Positions 1 through 6,054 of a stretch of 10,851 nucleotides of DNA are shown piece by piece (positions within the stretch are counted from its first letter, which is position 1; each line of letters begins with the position of its first letter). The translations under genes were made by a program, and so were the position numbers. Location of the stretch: the NCBI GenBank assembly GCA_945622055.1, contig CALZBV010000064.1, forward strand, positions 1-10,851. Reading direction: 5' to 3'. Source of the DNA: an uncultured Clostridia bacterium (lineage in GTDB: Bacteria > Bacillota > Clostridia > Lachnospirales > Lachnospiraceae). Under the pieces are notes generated by a model that made no database searches, was not told the origin of the DNA, and saw nothing but the letters and a program-made list of their open reading frames with translations.

Positions 1-321
1 GGTGTCATGAAGGTATTGGGCTGTCTTGTACGGGATGTAAAGCGGCAGTTTCTGCTGGAGGCAGGGCTGATAGGATTGACCGGCGGTATCATCGGAATCG
101 GAATCAGCTATATTCTTTCGTACCTGATTAACAAGTATGGAGGAAGTCTGCTCGGTTCCCTTGTAGGAGAGGCAGTAGAAACAAAGCTTTCCGTGATTCC
201 GTTCTGGCTTCCGTTTGCCGCAGCAGCCTTTGGTATGCTGGTAGGTGTTTTATCGGGATATTTCCCTGCACGACGTGCAACGAAAATCAAAGCAATTGAA
301 GCAATGAAGTCCGAAGGCTAA
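1..321 (+). CDS. ABC transporter permease, FtsX/MacB type (C-terminal fragment)
   Basis: The reading frame is open from the first base, so the gene begins outside the window; about 106 C-terminal residues are visible. They start with GVMKVLGC, then a membrane segment rich in Gly and Ile (LIGLTGGIIGIGISYI), an external stretch, a second membrane segment (PFWLPFAAAAFGMLVGVLSG) and the cytoplasmic end FPARRATKIKAIEAMKSEG. The order of a short cytoplasmic helix, two membrane helices and a final P-x-RRAxKIxxIEAM is the usual end of FtsX-domain permeases of MacB/LolE-like transporters. These work with an ATPase, normally encoded next door, in efflux of peptides or drugs or in mechanotransmission. 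The substrate cannot be told from this fragment. The stop is TAA and no clear terminator follows. Confidence 0.9.
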   Translation, partial: GVMKVLGCLVRDVKRQFLLEAGLIGLTGGIIGIGISYILSYLINKYGGSLLGSLVGEAVETKLSVIPFWLPFAAAAFGMLVGVLSGYFPARRATKIKAIEAMKSEG

Positions 322-363
322 GCATTTTGAGGCATGCTGCCGAATGTGGGTAAGGTCTGGGAC

Positions 364-392
364 TTGTGTTGAGCCGCAAAGTATGGTATCAT
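364..392 (+). promoter_or_regulatory. Probable sigma-A promoter of the HD-GYP gene (extended -10)
   Basis: TTGTGT (364-369) is separated by 17 bases from TATCAT (387-392). The -10 is preceded by TGG (384-386), which gives an extended -10 and may make up for the weak -35. It lies in the 113-base gap between the permease gene and the HD-GYP start and would give a leader of roughly 35 bases. The call rests on motif and spacing only. Confidence 0.55.
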
Positions 393-434
393 GAAGGTCA
401 AGAGAATTTTCTTTGACTGGAAGGAGGACCAAAA

Positions 435-1535
435 ATGCGGCTTATTTCAATTGATATGTTAAAACCGGATATGAAAATTGCACGTGCGGTAACGAACAAG
501 GACGCTCTGATCCTTCCGGTCGGAAAGAGCAATGTGGAGCGGTATGTTCCAAATTTGCGCAACATGGGTATTGAATATGTGTATGTGGAAGACGAAAAGA
601 GTGCGGATATCGAGATTCCGGATGCTATTTCGGATGTGACCCGCGCAAACTGCAAGCAGGTGCTTCAGGAGACTGCACAGAAATTTGCGGCAACGGACCG
701 TCTGGACGTAAGAGAGCTGGAAAGCTGTGTGGATATGGTTATTACCGACATTTTGAAGAATCCGGATGTTCAGGTGAGCCTGAATGATATTGCCTCAAAT
801 GATGAGTACACCTTTACCCATTCCGTCAGTACCATGGTGTATGCGCTGATGATTGGGCGAAAGCTGAAGTATAATGAACAGACCCTGAGTATTCTTGGGC
901 TGGGAACCCTGCTTCATGACATCGGAAAGATCATTATCGAGCATTCGGTTATGTATAAGGAAGGTGCGTTAAGTAAGCAGGAGTATGAGTACGTTAAGAT
1001 GCATGCGCTTTATGGCTATCAGACGCTTATGAGGGTTCCGAACATGCCGGAGCAGGCAAGACAGATTGCCTATACACATCATGAACGTCTGGACGGCAGC
1101 GGATATCCGCGGGGACTTTCGGGAGCTGAGGTCAGTGAATTTGCACGAATTGTTGCCATAGCGGATGTGTATGATGCGCTGACAACAGACCGGTGTTATC
1201 GGAAAAAGTGGCCGGCACGAAAAGCAATGGAGTTCCTTTTAGAGAAAAGCCAGAAGGAATTTGACTGTAAGCTGGTCGGCTTATTTACCCAGCAGCTCGC
1301 GATTTACCCAAACGGTTCCATGATCCGGTTGTCAGACCAAAGCATTGCACTTGTTTGCAGGCAGAACGCCGGCATGCCGCTTCGTCCGGTTGTTCGCGTC
1401 ATCCAAAACAGTCGTGGTGAGGATGTAAGGCCGTATGAGATAGACCTGATAAAACAGCTGAGTGTTACAATTATCGAATCTGAGCTTGAAATCCGTCGGG
1501 ATATCCCGGCTGTATCCGCAGAGGATATTGGTTAA
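435..1535 (+). CDS. HD-GYP domain protein, probable cyclic-di-GMP phosphodiesterase
   Basis: This 366-residue cytoplasmic protein starts at an ATG 7 bases after a perfect AAGGAGG (421-427). Residues 1-100 form an N-terminal region (MRLISIDMLKPDMKIARAV) of the kind often found before clostridial HD-GYP domains. Residues about 115-290 are the HD-GYP domain: H129, the HD pair H161-D162 in LLHDIGK, H190, then HHERLDGSGYP at 215-225 with the GYP signature intact, and D244/D247 in IADVYDALT. All expected metal ligands are present, so an active enzyme hydrolysing c-di-GMP to pGpG or GMP is likely. There is no receiver, PAS, GGDEF or membrane segment, so the input signal must come through the N-terminal region or a partner. 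Residues 290-366 are a C-terminal extension without a recognised domain. The gene appears monocistronic, with its own promoter and a strong terminator at 1848-1893. Confidence 0.94.
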   Translation: MRLISIDMLKPDMKIARAVTNKDALILPVGKSNVERYVPNLRNMGIEYVYVEDEKSADIEIPDAISDVTRANCKQVLQETAQKFAATDRLDVRELESCVDMVITDILKNPDVQVSLNDIASNDEYTFTHSVSTMVYALMIGRKLKYNEQTLSILGLGTLLHDIGKIIIEHSVMYKEGALSKQEYEYVKMHALYGYQTLMRVPNMPEQARQIAYTHHERLDGSGYPRGLSGAEVSEFARIVAIADVYDALTTDRCYRKKWPARKAMEFLLEKSQKEFDCKLVGLFTQQLAIYPNGSMIRLSDQSIALVCRQNAGMPLRPVVRVIQNSRGEDVRPYEIDLIKQLSVTIIESELEIRRDIPAVSAEDIG

Positions 1536-1658
1536 AAGAGGAAGGATAAGATTCAGAATGGTTTTATAATAAAAAGACGCTGCTGAACGGTGGTGCTACT
1601 AAGGGATTTTAGAGTTTATTTGTAAATGACGTTTTACCTCACGACCACCTTCAATTTG

Positions 1659-1683
1659 AACTTGTTCCTTTTTGGAACAAGTT
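1659..1683. repeat. Perfect 10-bp inverted repeat (hairpin with T5 loop)
   Basis: AACTTGTTCC (1659-1668), a five-base TTTTT loop and GGAACAAGTT (1674-1683) pair without a mismatch. No T-run follows on the plus strand (GCTTCACG) and no clear T-run on the minus strand, so it is not a typical Rho-independent terminator. It lies 29 bases before the CRISPR-repeat-like 36-mer. It may be an RNA stem or a protein-binding dyad. Confidence 0.7.
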
Positions 1684-1712
1684 GCTTCACGAGTTAATTC
1701 TGCCTCTTCATA

Positions 1713-1748
1713 GTTTGAGAGCAGTGTAATTTCATAGGGGTCTTAAAC
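1713..1748 (+). CRISPR. Single orphan type II CRISPR-repeat-like 36-mer
   Basis: The sequence is exactly 36 bases, begins GTTTGAGAGC, has a central AGTGTAATTTCATA and ends TCTTAAAC. Length, the GTTTGAGAG start, the GTGTAATTT core and the AAAC end are those of repeats used by type II (Cas9) systems in Firmicutes and Treponema. The ends form the usual imperfect dyad: GTTTGAGA pairs with TCTTAAAC through one G-U pair. No second copy lies 60-75 bases to either side and no cas gene is in the window, so this is at most a solo repeat, an array remnant or a repeat-derived small RNA. On the minus strand it would read as a full anti-repeat, but it lacks the bulge usual in tracrRNA anti-repeats. The family match is from memory and not from a search. 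Confidence 0.5.
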
Positions 1749-1847
1749 TGTGACCACGGCAAATATATCCTGATATCAGAAAATGTTCTCTCGAACATGC
1801 AAAGTGCATTGACGAATATGGGATAAAACAGATAGTTACATAAACCG

Positions 1848-1893
1848 AAAAAGACCAAACAGCAGACATGGTAGCCTGTTGTGTGGTCTTTTT
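1848..1893. terminator. Strong bidirectional Rho-independent terminator
   Basis: AAAAAGACCA (1848-1857) pairs perfectly with TGGTCTTTTT (1884-1893). The stem continues as AACAG (1858-1862) with CTGTT (1876-1880) across a three-base bulge, and the loop is 13 bases. The A-run on the left and T-run on the right make it work in both directions. It sits between the converging HD-GYP and subtilase genes and can serve both, and any small RNA made from 1713 onward. Confidence 0.85.
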
Positions 1894-1959
1894 ATTTGAA
1901 ACCATTTGGAATGTCAATCAAAAAATGTTATTATTCGTGGTTCCTAAGTGAATGCCATT

Positions 1960-1978
1960 AAAGGGCAGTTCCCTTTTT
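1960..1978 (+). terminator. Weak hairpin with T-run, possible secondary terminator
   Basis: AAAGGG (1960-1965) and CCCTTT (1971-1976) form a 6-bp stem with a five-base loop and a TTTTT run (1974-1978) on the plus strand. It lies just past the end of the subtilase gene and would stop plus-strand read-through into it. In the minus direction the following bases are not T-rich, so it is weak for the protease transcript. Confidence 0.4.
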
Positions 1979-2011
1979 GCACCATAAGCGAGTATCGTTT
2001 ACAGTAATAAT

Positions 2012-4372
2012 TTATTCCCCAGCTTGTTCCGGTACATCGGAAGGGAGAGTATCCCTTTCCGATGTTGGAAGTTCATTAACTTCAGTTGTTGGAGTTGCAT
2101 TATCCTCTGTCGTTGGAGGTTCATTGTCCTCCGGCACTTCTGCATTGTCCTCCGGCATCGATGGTTCGGTAGTCTCCGGCAGCGGTTCTGCTTTTTCCAC
2201 CACATGAATCAGACAGGTCTTTTCGACAGAGCCTGCGGTTACGGAAAGAAGTGCCGTACCCGGTAAAAGAGCGGTGACGGTTCCGTCCTCCGAAAGCTCT
2301 GCTATGCCTACCCCGTTGAGATAAAGCTCTGGCGTGTCTGAAGCGTCAGACGGAAAGAGCAGCACCTGTGGACGAAAGGTTTCGCCAACGGTAAGGGTGA
2401 TTTCCTGTGTGCTGAGGAAAATACGTTTTGTAGCGTTATAGCGAACCTGAATCTCATAGGCGGCTTTGTTTCCGCGGTAATCTGATACAAAAACCGAGTA
2501 GACCCCCTCAAACGGGGAAGTAAAGGTCGGATTTTCAATATCCAAGTCAAAGCCGAAGGATTGCAGATTCTCTATGGTGTGGAAACCCTGCTGATAACGC
2601 AGCTGGCGAACACCGCTTTCTTCGACGGTCACCTGAAGGGAGACAATGTAGCTACCGTCCGGCGTTTTGCGGTACGATGCCGTAACTGCAGGTGGTGTGT
2701 TGTCATCCATAACTTCGTAAATCACGGTGTTTTCATTTCCGGCATAGTCACTGATATAAAAGGTATAGGTGCCGGACTTGGAAAGTACAAGCGATGGCTG
2801 CTTCAGAACAAAGCCCGCAGTTCCATGCCTGAAGTAGCTGATGTAGCGTTTTCCGACAGCGTAGGAAATCATGCGGTAACCACTGCCGCCCAAGTCCTCC
2901 GGATGAAGCTCCACGAGAATCTCATTTTCGTGGAAAGAGGTGGTTGGAGCCAGTGTCGGGGCGGTTGTATCGGAGACGAGCAGGTCACTTGCCATAAGAG
3001 CTGCGGCTGCATCCGGGATTCCTGCATAACGTACATACCCGTCCAGGGAAGGAAGGGGTTTTAACGTCTGCAGGATGATTTCTTTTACATTCTGCGGATA
3101 AAGAGAATCTCCCTGGGCGTATAACAGGGCTGCAACACCGGTAACAACCGGGGTTGCCATGGAGCTTCCGGAACGGTAACGGTAGCCGCCCCCAACAACC
3201 GTACTGTAAATATCCTGTCCCGGAGCGGCAATGTCTACCGAGGAGGTGCCGTAGTTGGAATCTGCGGCCAGAGTACCGAACGGAGTGATGTAGGCAACGG
3301 AAATCATATTGTCAAGCGAAAAGCTGGCCGGGTAAAGCGGTGCTGCGTTGTTGTTTGCACTATTGTTCCCGGCAGCAACGACAAAAAGCATATCGGCTTC
3401 CCGCATAACGGTCTCCAGCAGTTCACTGTACGTCACGGTGCCCCACGAAAGGTTGCAGATATCTGCTCCCATAAGCTGGGCGTATTTGATGGCCTTTACC
3501 GCATTTGCAATTGTACCGGAGGCGTTGGTCCCTCCGTGAATTTTGAGCGGTAAAATGCGTACGTCAACACCGGATGCTACGCCGACAACGGAACCGGAAG
3601 CGGCAATGATGCCGGCACAGTGCGTTCCGTGCGTGTCGTCGTCCTCAGCCAGAGCAGTGATACGTTCATCCTCCGTGGTGCCGTAATGACAAACTGTGTT
3701 ATCATTGTGGTAGAAGTCCCATCCGCAAACGTCATCCACATAGCCGTTTCCGTCATCATCGATTCCGTTTCCGGGGATTTCCTTTTCGTTTATCCAGATA
3801 TGGTCAGCTAAAGCAGGATGGTTTATGTCAACTCCGGTATCGATGACTGCAACGGTTACGCTTCGGGTATCCGGTCGTTCTGCTAAAAGACTGTAGGCCT
3901 CGGGAAGGTTAATGTCAATGTCTGCAACCGATGGACGAAGCACAGAGAGATTATTGATGTAGTAAGGATACTCTCCCGGATTGTCCAGTGCCCACTGGGT
4001 TGGGTAAAACTCAGAATCGGAAAGCGAGGACAGCGTAGTATACGTGTTCAGCTCTGCAATACGGACCTCATCTGCCCGGTTTAAGGCAGCAAGCAATTTT
4101 GCCGGGTGGCTCGTGTGAACCGTACAGACGGACAAATCCGAAATATGATCCGTAAGCGTAAATTGTTCCATAAGGGAGGAAAGTCGGTCAGCCGCTTCCT
4201 CATTGGTTACTGCTTCCTTCCAAAGCACCATGATCTCATAGTCCTTTGCGGAAGGAAAAGAAAAGGAACCCTTCAGTGCCAGACAGGAAAAGGTAAAAAC
4301 CAGCACAAAAAGGATTCCTTGAAAAAGCTTCTTCTGTGTTATGTAAAAATGGTTTTGCTTCTGATAAAACAT
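2012..4372 (-). CDS. Exported subtilisin-like serine protease (peptidase S8) with Ig-like C-terminal domains
   Basis: This 786-residue protein has a basic N-terminus and a hydrophobic segment at 17-34 that acts as signal peptide or anchor. Residues about 44-112 look like a pro-region. The S8 domain runs from about 160 to 465 with the full triad: D178 (AVIDTGVD), H248 (DTHGTHCAG) and S404 (GSSMATP, a common variant of GTSMATP), plus oxyanion N336 (AAGNN). DDDGNGYVDDVCGWDF at 205-220 is typical of bacterial subtilases. Residues 468-645 hold two Ig-like modules, each with a TAPT/NTPP start and an SDYAGN or SDYRGN end. Residues 647-724 resemble a Big_2 domain. The last 60 residues are an acidic, Pro/Thr-rich repetitive tail with no LPXTG-hydrophobic sorting end. 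The start is preceded by AGAGG 6 bases upstream. It probably acts outside the cell; the substrate is unknown. The intact triad argues for an active enzyme. Confidence 0.94.
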   Translation of the reverse strand: MFYQKQNHFYITQKKLFQGILFVLVFTFSCLALKGSFSFPSAKDYEIMVLWKEAVTNEEAADRLSSLMEQFTLTDHISDLSVCTVHTSHPAKLLAALNRADEVRIAELNTYTTLSSLSDSEFYPTQWALDNPGEYPYYINNLSVLRPSVADIDINLPEAYSLLAERPDTRSVTVAVIDTGVDINHPALADHIWINEKEIPGNGIDDDGNGYVDDVCGWDFYHNDNTVCHYGTTEDERITALAEDDDTHGTHCAGIIAASGSVVGVASGVDVRILPLKIHGGTNASGTIANAVKAIKYAQLMGADICNLSWGTVTYSELLETVMREADMLFVVAAGNNSANNNAAPLYPASFSLDNMISVAYITPFGTLAADSNYGTSSVDIAAPGQDIYSTVVGGGYRYRSGSSMATPVVTGVAALLYAQGDSLYPQNVKEIILQTLKPLPSLDGYVRYAGIPDAAAALMASDLLVSDTTAPTLAPTTSFHENEILVELHPEDLGGSGYRMISYAVGKRYISYFRHGTAGFVLKQPSLVLSKSGTYTFYISDYAGNENTVIYEVMDDNTPPAVTASYRKTPDGSYIVSLQVTVEESGVRQLRYQQGFHTIENLQSFGFDLDIENPTFTSPFEGVYSVFVSDYRGNKAAYEIQVRYNATKRIFLSTQEITLTVGETFRPQVLLFPSDASDTPELYLNGVGIAELSEDGTVTALLPGTALLSVTAGSVEKTCLIHVVEKAEPLPETTEPSMPEDNAEVPEDNEPPTTEDNATPTTEVNELPTSERDTLPSDVPEQAGE
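2048..2188 (-). repeat. Low-complexity repeat coding the protease's acidic Pro/Thr tail
   Basis: The end of the protease gene codes for repeated short units of the form (E/P)EDN or TTEDN/TTEVN, for example PEDNAEVPEDNEPPTTEDN (residues 740-758). At DNA level the stretch attgtcctccgg occurs twice within about 40 bases and related units surround it. Such tracts vary in length by slippage and often act as flexible spacers through the cell wall. Confidence 0.65.
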
Positions 4373-4521
4373 GTCAGCCTCTTTCTGAAATATACTGTAA
4401 CGACCTTAGTTTATGGTCGGAATAAGGCAGTTATGTGGCAAAATAATTGTGAAATCGTTAATTTCTCAGGTAATTTCCGGAAAAAACGGGAAATCAGGGA
4501 AAAGCATGAATCAACGTTTTC
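4373..4521. other. Intergenic region upstream of the protease gene with several small dyads
   Basis: This gap holds CGACC (4401-4405) with GGTCG (4415-4419), GAAAT (4451-4455) with ATTTC (4461-4465), and ATTTCC (4473-4478) with GGAAAT (4489-4494). The first lies about 30-45 bases upstream of the protease start and could be an operator. The AT-rich others may attenuate transcripts from the FliD-like gene. I see no convincing -35/-10 pair on the minus strand, so it is open whether the protease has its own promoter. Confidence 0.4.
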
Positions 4522-5805
4522 CTAGCAGTAGTAATTAAACAGCATTCCACTGTAATGCGAGGTTGTATATGGGCTGGTACGCTCCGATAACGGTGTATTC
4601 GGATTCGGATAGATAACCAGTTTTTTGTCCACAAAGCGCATAGGATTCAGAATCATACTGTCCAGACGGTCGTTTAAGGACTTTAAAAAGGAACTGTCCC
4701 CGGAAAATAAATGCTCTGTTTCCTTCGGAAGCGATTCATTTTCTGCCTGCGGTATGCGCAGGGAAAGATATCCGCTTTCATCGGCGGTAATTCCTGCGGA
4801 CGAAAGAGCAGAGTAATTGGCAGAAACCAGATGAGAAAGCGTCTGAAGCAGGTAGGCAGAGCTTTTATTCTCATCAAGGGTCTTTTTCCCGACCTGAATC
4901 AGGGCGTTGTAGCCGGACGTGAAGCTTTCGAGTGCATCATAGGCTGCCAGACTGTCAGCAACCGGGTGTACGGTTACCGGTTCATCTGTCGTCCGGTGAA
5001 AACGGAGCCGGAGCAAATCACGGTAAACAGCAGTATTTTCCGTGGATTCATATGGCGTGCCGTTGACGGTGTAGCGTGCATTCCCGGCCTCTGTCGTTAC
5101 GCGGTCAAGACCGAGGGTTTCGACAATGCCTTTTTTTGCGCCCTCCGGAAGCTCTGTATCCTGAAGTGAGAAGCTGCTTTTCCCGTATGCACCGGTCTGG
5201 TCTGCACTAAGCTCCATACGGCTGATGGACAGCTCCTTGTTATAGGAAACCTGTGCAGTAAGTCCGATTCCGGTTTTGTTGATGAAATCGGCAAGCTTGC
5301 TCTGAAGCTCGAAAGCAGGGGAATTTTCCGCGACCTGAAAACGGAACGAATAATTCTCATGCCCGGACGAAATCCGGAAGCTGTAGCTGCCCGGCGTAAG
5401 GGGAGAAGCTTCGGAATCCAGACGGTAACCGGTATTTTTCTGACCGGCAGCCAGAGACAATACCTCGACATCAAGGGAGTCGCTAAGCTCCGGTGAATTG
5501 AGATCCATGCGATGCAAAAAGGCAGCCGAAACGGCAGACGAATCCGAAGAAACCAGACTGGCCGAACGAAGGAGTGAGGTGTTTTGCAGTGAGCCGGTTA
5601 CCTCACGGAGGAAAAGTGCATTTTCCTTGATCTGAAGTGCATTTTCCTGTTTTTTTTCGGACAGCTCGATTTTAAAAAGTGGCTCGGAGGCAGACAGCTT
5701 GACAATGCTTTTGTAGATATCGCGCAGCTCACGCTGCTTGTGGGCAGTATAACGCGTTGTGCGGGATACATAATCCTGAACGTAATAGTTATAGACATTC
5801 AACAT
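4522..5805 (-). CDS. FliD-like (flagellar filament cap-related) protein with atypical ends
   Basis: This 427-residue protein has no signal peptide, as expected for a flagellar export substrate or a cytoplasmic protein. The start chosen (MLNVYNYYVQDYV) has AAAGGAGG 7 bases upstream. A longer frame beginning at 5973 would start upstream of the promoter at 5876-5905 and is rejected. Residues 110-205 follow the FliD pattern of a beta-rich domain (DVEVLSLAAGQKNTGY ... LQSKLADFINKTGIGLTAQV). Residues 242-303 carry the most telling match: ARYTVNGTPYESTENTA, then VTVHPVADS and LESFTSGYNALI. Residues 333-348 (LSSAGITADESGYLSL) also fit FliD. The usual N-terminal hook-binding segment is replaced by a charged helical stretch (residues 20-70). 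The long C-terminal coiled coil is absent and the protein ends in PYTTSHYSGMLFNYYC. It may be a divergent cap or a FliD-derived protein with another role. Confidence 0.72.
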   Translation of the reverse strand: MLNVYNYYVQDYVSRTTRYTAHKQRELRDIYKSIVKLSASEPLFKIELSEKKQENALQIKENALFLREVTGSLQNTSLLRSASLVSSDSSAVSAAFLHRMDLNSPELSDSLDVEVLSLAAGQKNTGYRLDSEASPLTPGSYSFRISSGHENYSFRFQVAENSPAFELQSKLADFINKTGIGLTAQVSYNKELSISRMELSADQTGAYGKSSFSLQDTELPEGAKKGIVETLGLDRVTTEAGNARYTVNGTPYESTENTAVYRDLLRLRFHRTTDEPVTVHPVADSLAAYDALESFTSGYNALIQVGKKTLDENKSSAYLLQTLSHLVSANYSALSSAGITADESGYLSLRIPQAENESLPKETEHLFSGDSSFLKSLNDRLDSMILNPMRFVDKKLVIYPNPNTPLSERTSPYTTSHYSGMLFNYYC

Positions 5806-5812
5806 AAGCAAG

Positions 5813-5820
5813 CCTCCTTT
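5813..5820 (-). promoter_or_regulatory. Ribosome binding site fixing the start of the FliD-like gene
   Basis: The minus strand reads AAAGGAGG followed by seven bases and ATG at 5805. No comparable site lies before the upstream in-frame ATG at 5973, so this fixes the 427-residue start. Confidence 0.85.
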
Positions 5821-5875
5821 CTCACTTTTTTGAATCGGAATATCATCATTAAGAAACAAAAAATCCTTTGGCTTC

Positions 5876-5905
5876 ATTATAATGTAAAAGAAGCAGATTT
5901 GTAAA
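5876..5905 (-). promoter_or_regulatory. Sigma-A promoter of the FliD-like gene
   Basis: The minus strand has TTTACA (5900-5905), an 18-base spacer and a perfect TATAAT (5876-5881). Initiation near 5869 would give a leader of about 64 bases. No sigma-28 (flagellar class 3) promoter of the TAAA-N15-GCCGATAA type was seen, so this gene looks expressed by the housekeeping sigma factor. It is back-to-back with the asnB promoter: their -35 boxes are 15 bases apart. Confidence 0.75.
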
Positions 5906-5920
5906 GTATTTTTTTCATTA

Positions 5921-5949
5921 TTGACAGAATGGTGTGAGAGGGATAAAAT
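5921..5949 (+). promoter_or_regulatory. Sigma-A promoter of asnB
   Basis: A perfect -35 TTGACA (5921-5926), 17-base spacer and TAAAAT (5944-5949, five of six). This predicts a leader of about 100 bases to the asnB start. A second TTGACA (5967-5972) has no good -10 at 16-18 bases. The block GAGGGATAAAAT around this -10 recurs as GAGGATAAAAT near 6008-6018. Confidence 0.82.
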
Positions 5950-5984
5950 TTTCTTTGAATACCCTTTTGACATGCAACGAAATA

Positions 5985-5996
5985 TGAAATGTTTCA
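5985..5996. promoter_or_regulatory. Dyad TGAAA-tg-TTTCA in the asnB leader, possible operator
   Basis: A perfect 5-bp inverted repeat with a two-base centre lies about 36-47 bases past the asnB -10, where a repressor could block elongation or initiation. It could equally be chance in AT-rich DNA. No regulator is assigned. Confidence 0.3.
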
Positions 5997-6054
5997 GAGT
6001 GAAAAAAGAGGATAAAATCTAAAAGAACGTAAATGTACGGAAAGGGGTAGTGCG

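Larger units (their letters stand above)
1536..2011. other. Structured 476-base intergenic region between convergent genes
   Basis: No protein-coding gene with a credible ribosome binding site is visible in either strand. The stretch holds, in order: a possible long-range stem GGTGGT (1589-1594) with ACCACC (1644-1649), enclosing a small hairpin GTAAA/TTTAC (1622-1637); a perfect 10-bp hairpin (1659-1683); a CRISPR-repeat-like 36-mer (1713-1748); the 10-base palindrome CTGATATCAG (1770-1779); hairpins ATGTTC-tctc-GAACAT (1783-1798) and ATGCA-aag-TGCAT (1797-1809); a bidirectional terminator (1848-1893); and a weaker hairpin with a T-run (1960-1978). The density of dyads is higher than expected for a plain gap between two convergent genes. 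This fits a small RNA gene or the remains of a mobile or CRISPR locus. Confidence 0.7.

Noticed and set aside
339..346. Flagellar sigma-28 type element GCCGAATG before the HD-GYP gene
   Set aside because: The matching -35 (TAAA) at the right distance is absent; TAAG at 319-322 overlaps the permease stop and is one base too far.
1770..1779. Palindrome CTGATATCAG as a regulator site
   Set aside because: A lone 10-base palindrome between convergent gene ends with no promoter next to it; chance is enough to explain it.
1779..1814. Second degenerate CRISPR repeat one spacer after the 36-mer
   Set aside because: The bases there form unrelated small hairpins and do not align with the 36-mer.
1809..1836. 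Plus-strand promoter TTGACG-16-GATAGT
   Set aside because: It would start transcription directly into the terminator at 1848-1893, giving almost no transcript.
2036..2070. LPTSE as a sortase signal at the protease end
   Set aside because: It is not followed by a hydrophobic segment and positive tail.
2561..3064. 167-residue open frame on the plus strand
   Set aside because: It is antisense to the protease gene and has no family signature.
4280..4295. Lipobox at FTFSC in the protease signal segment
   Set aside because: Positions -3 and -2 (Thr, Phe) do not fit a lipobox, so a lipoprotein is unlikely.
4106..4525. 139-residue open frame on the plus strand
   Set aside because: It is mostly antisense to the protease N-terminus and intergenic DNA, is very Lys-rich by chance of base composition, and has no good ribosome binding site.
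5806..5973. N-terminal extension of the FliD-like protein to 483 residues
   Set aside because: It would start upstream of a good minus-strand promoter (TTTACA-18-TATAAT), has no ribosome binding site, and AAAGGAGG stands just before the ATG at 5805.
5967..5995. Second asnB promoter from TTGACA at 5967
   Set aside because: No acceptable -10 is found 16-18 bases downstream.
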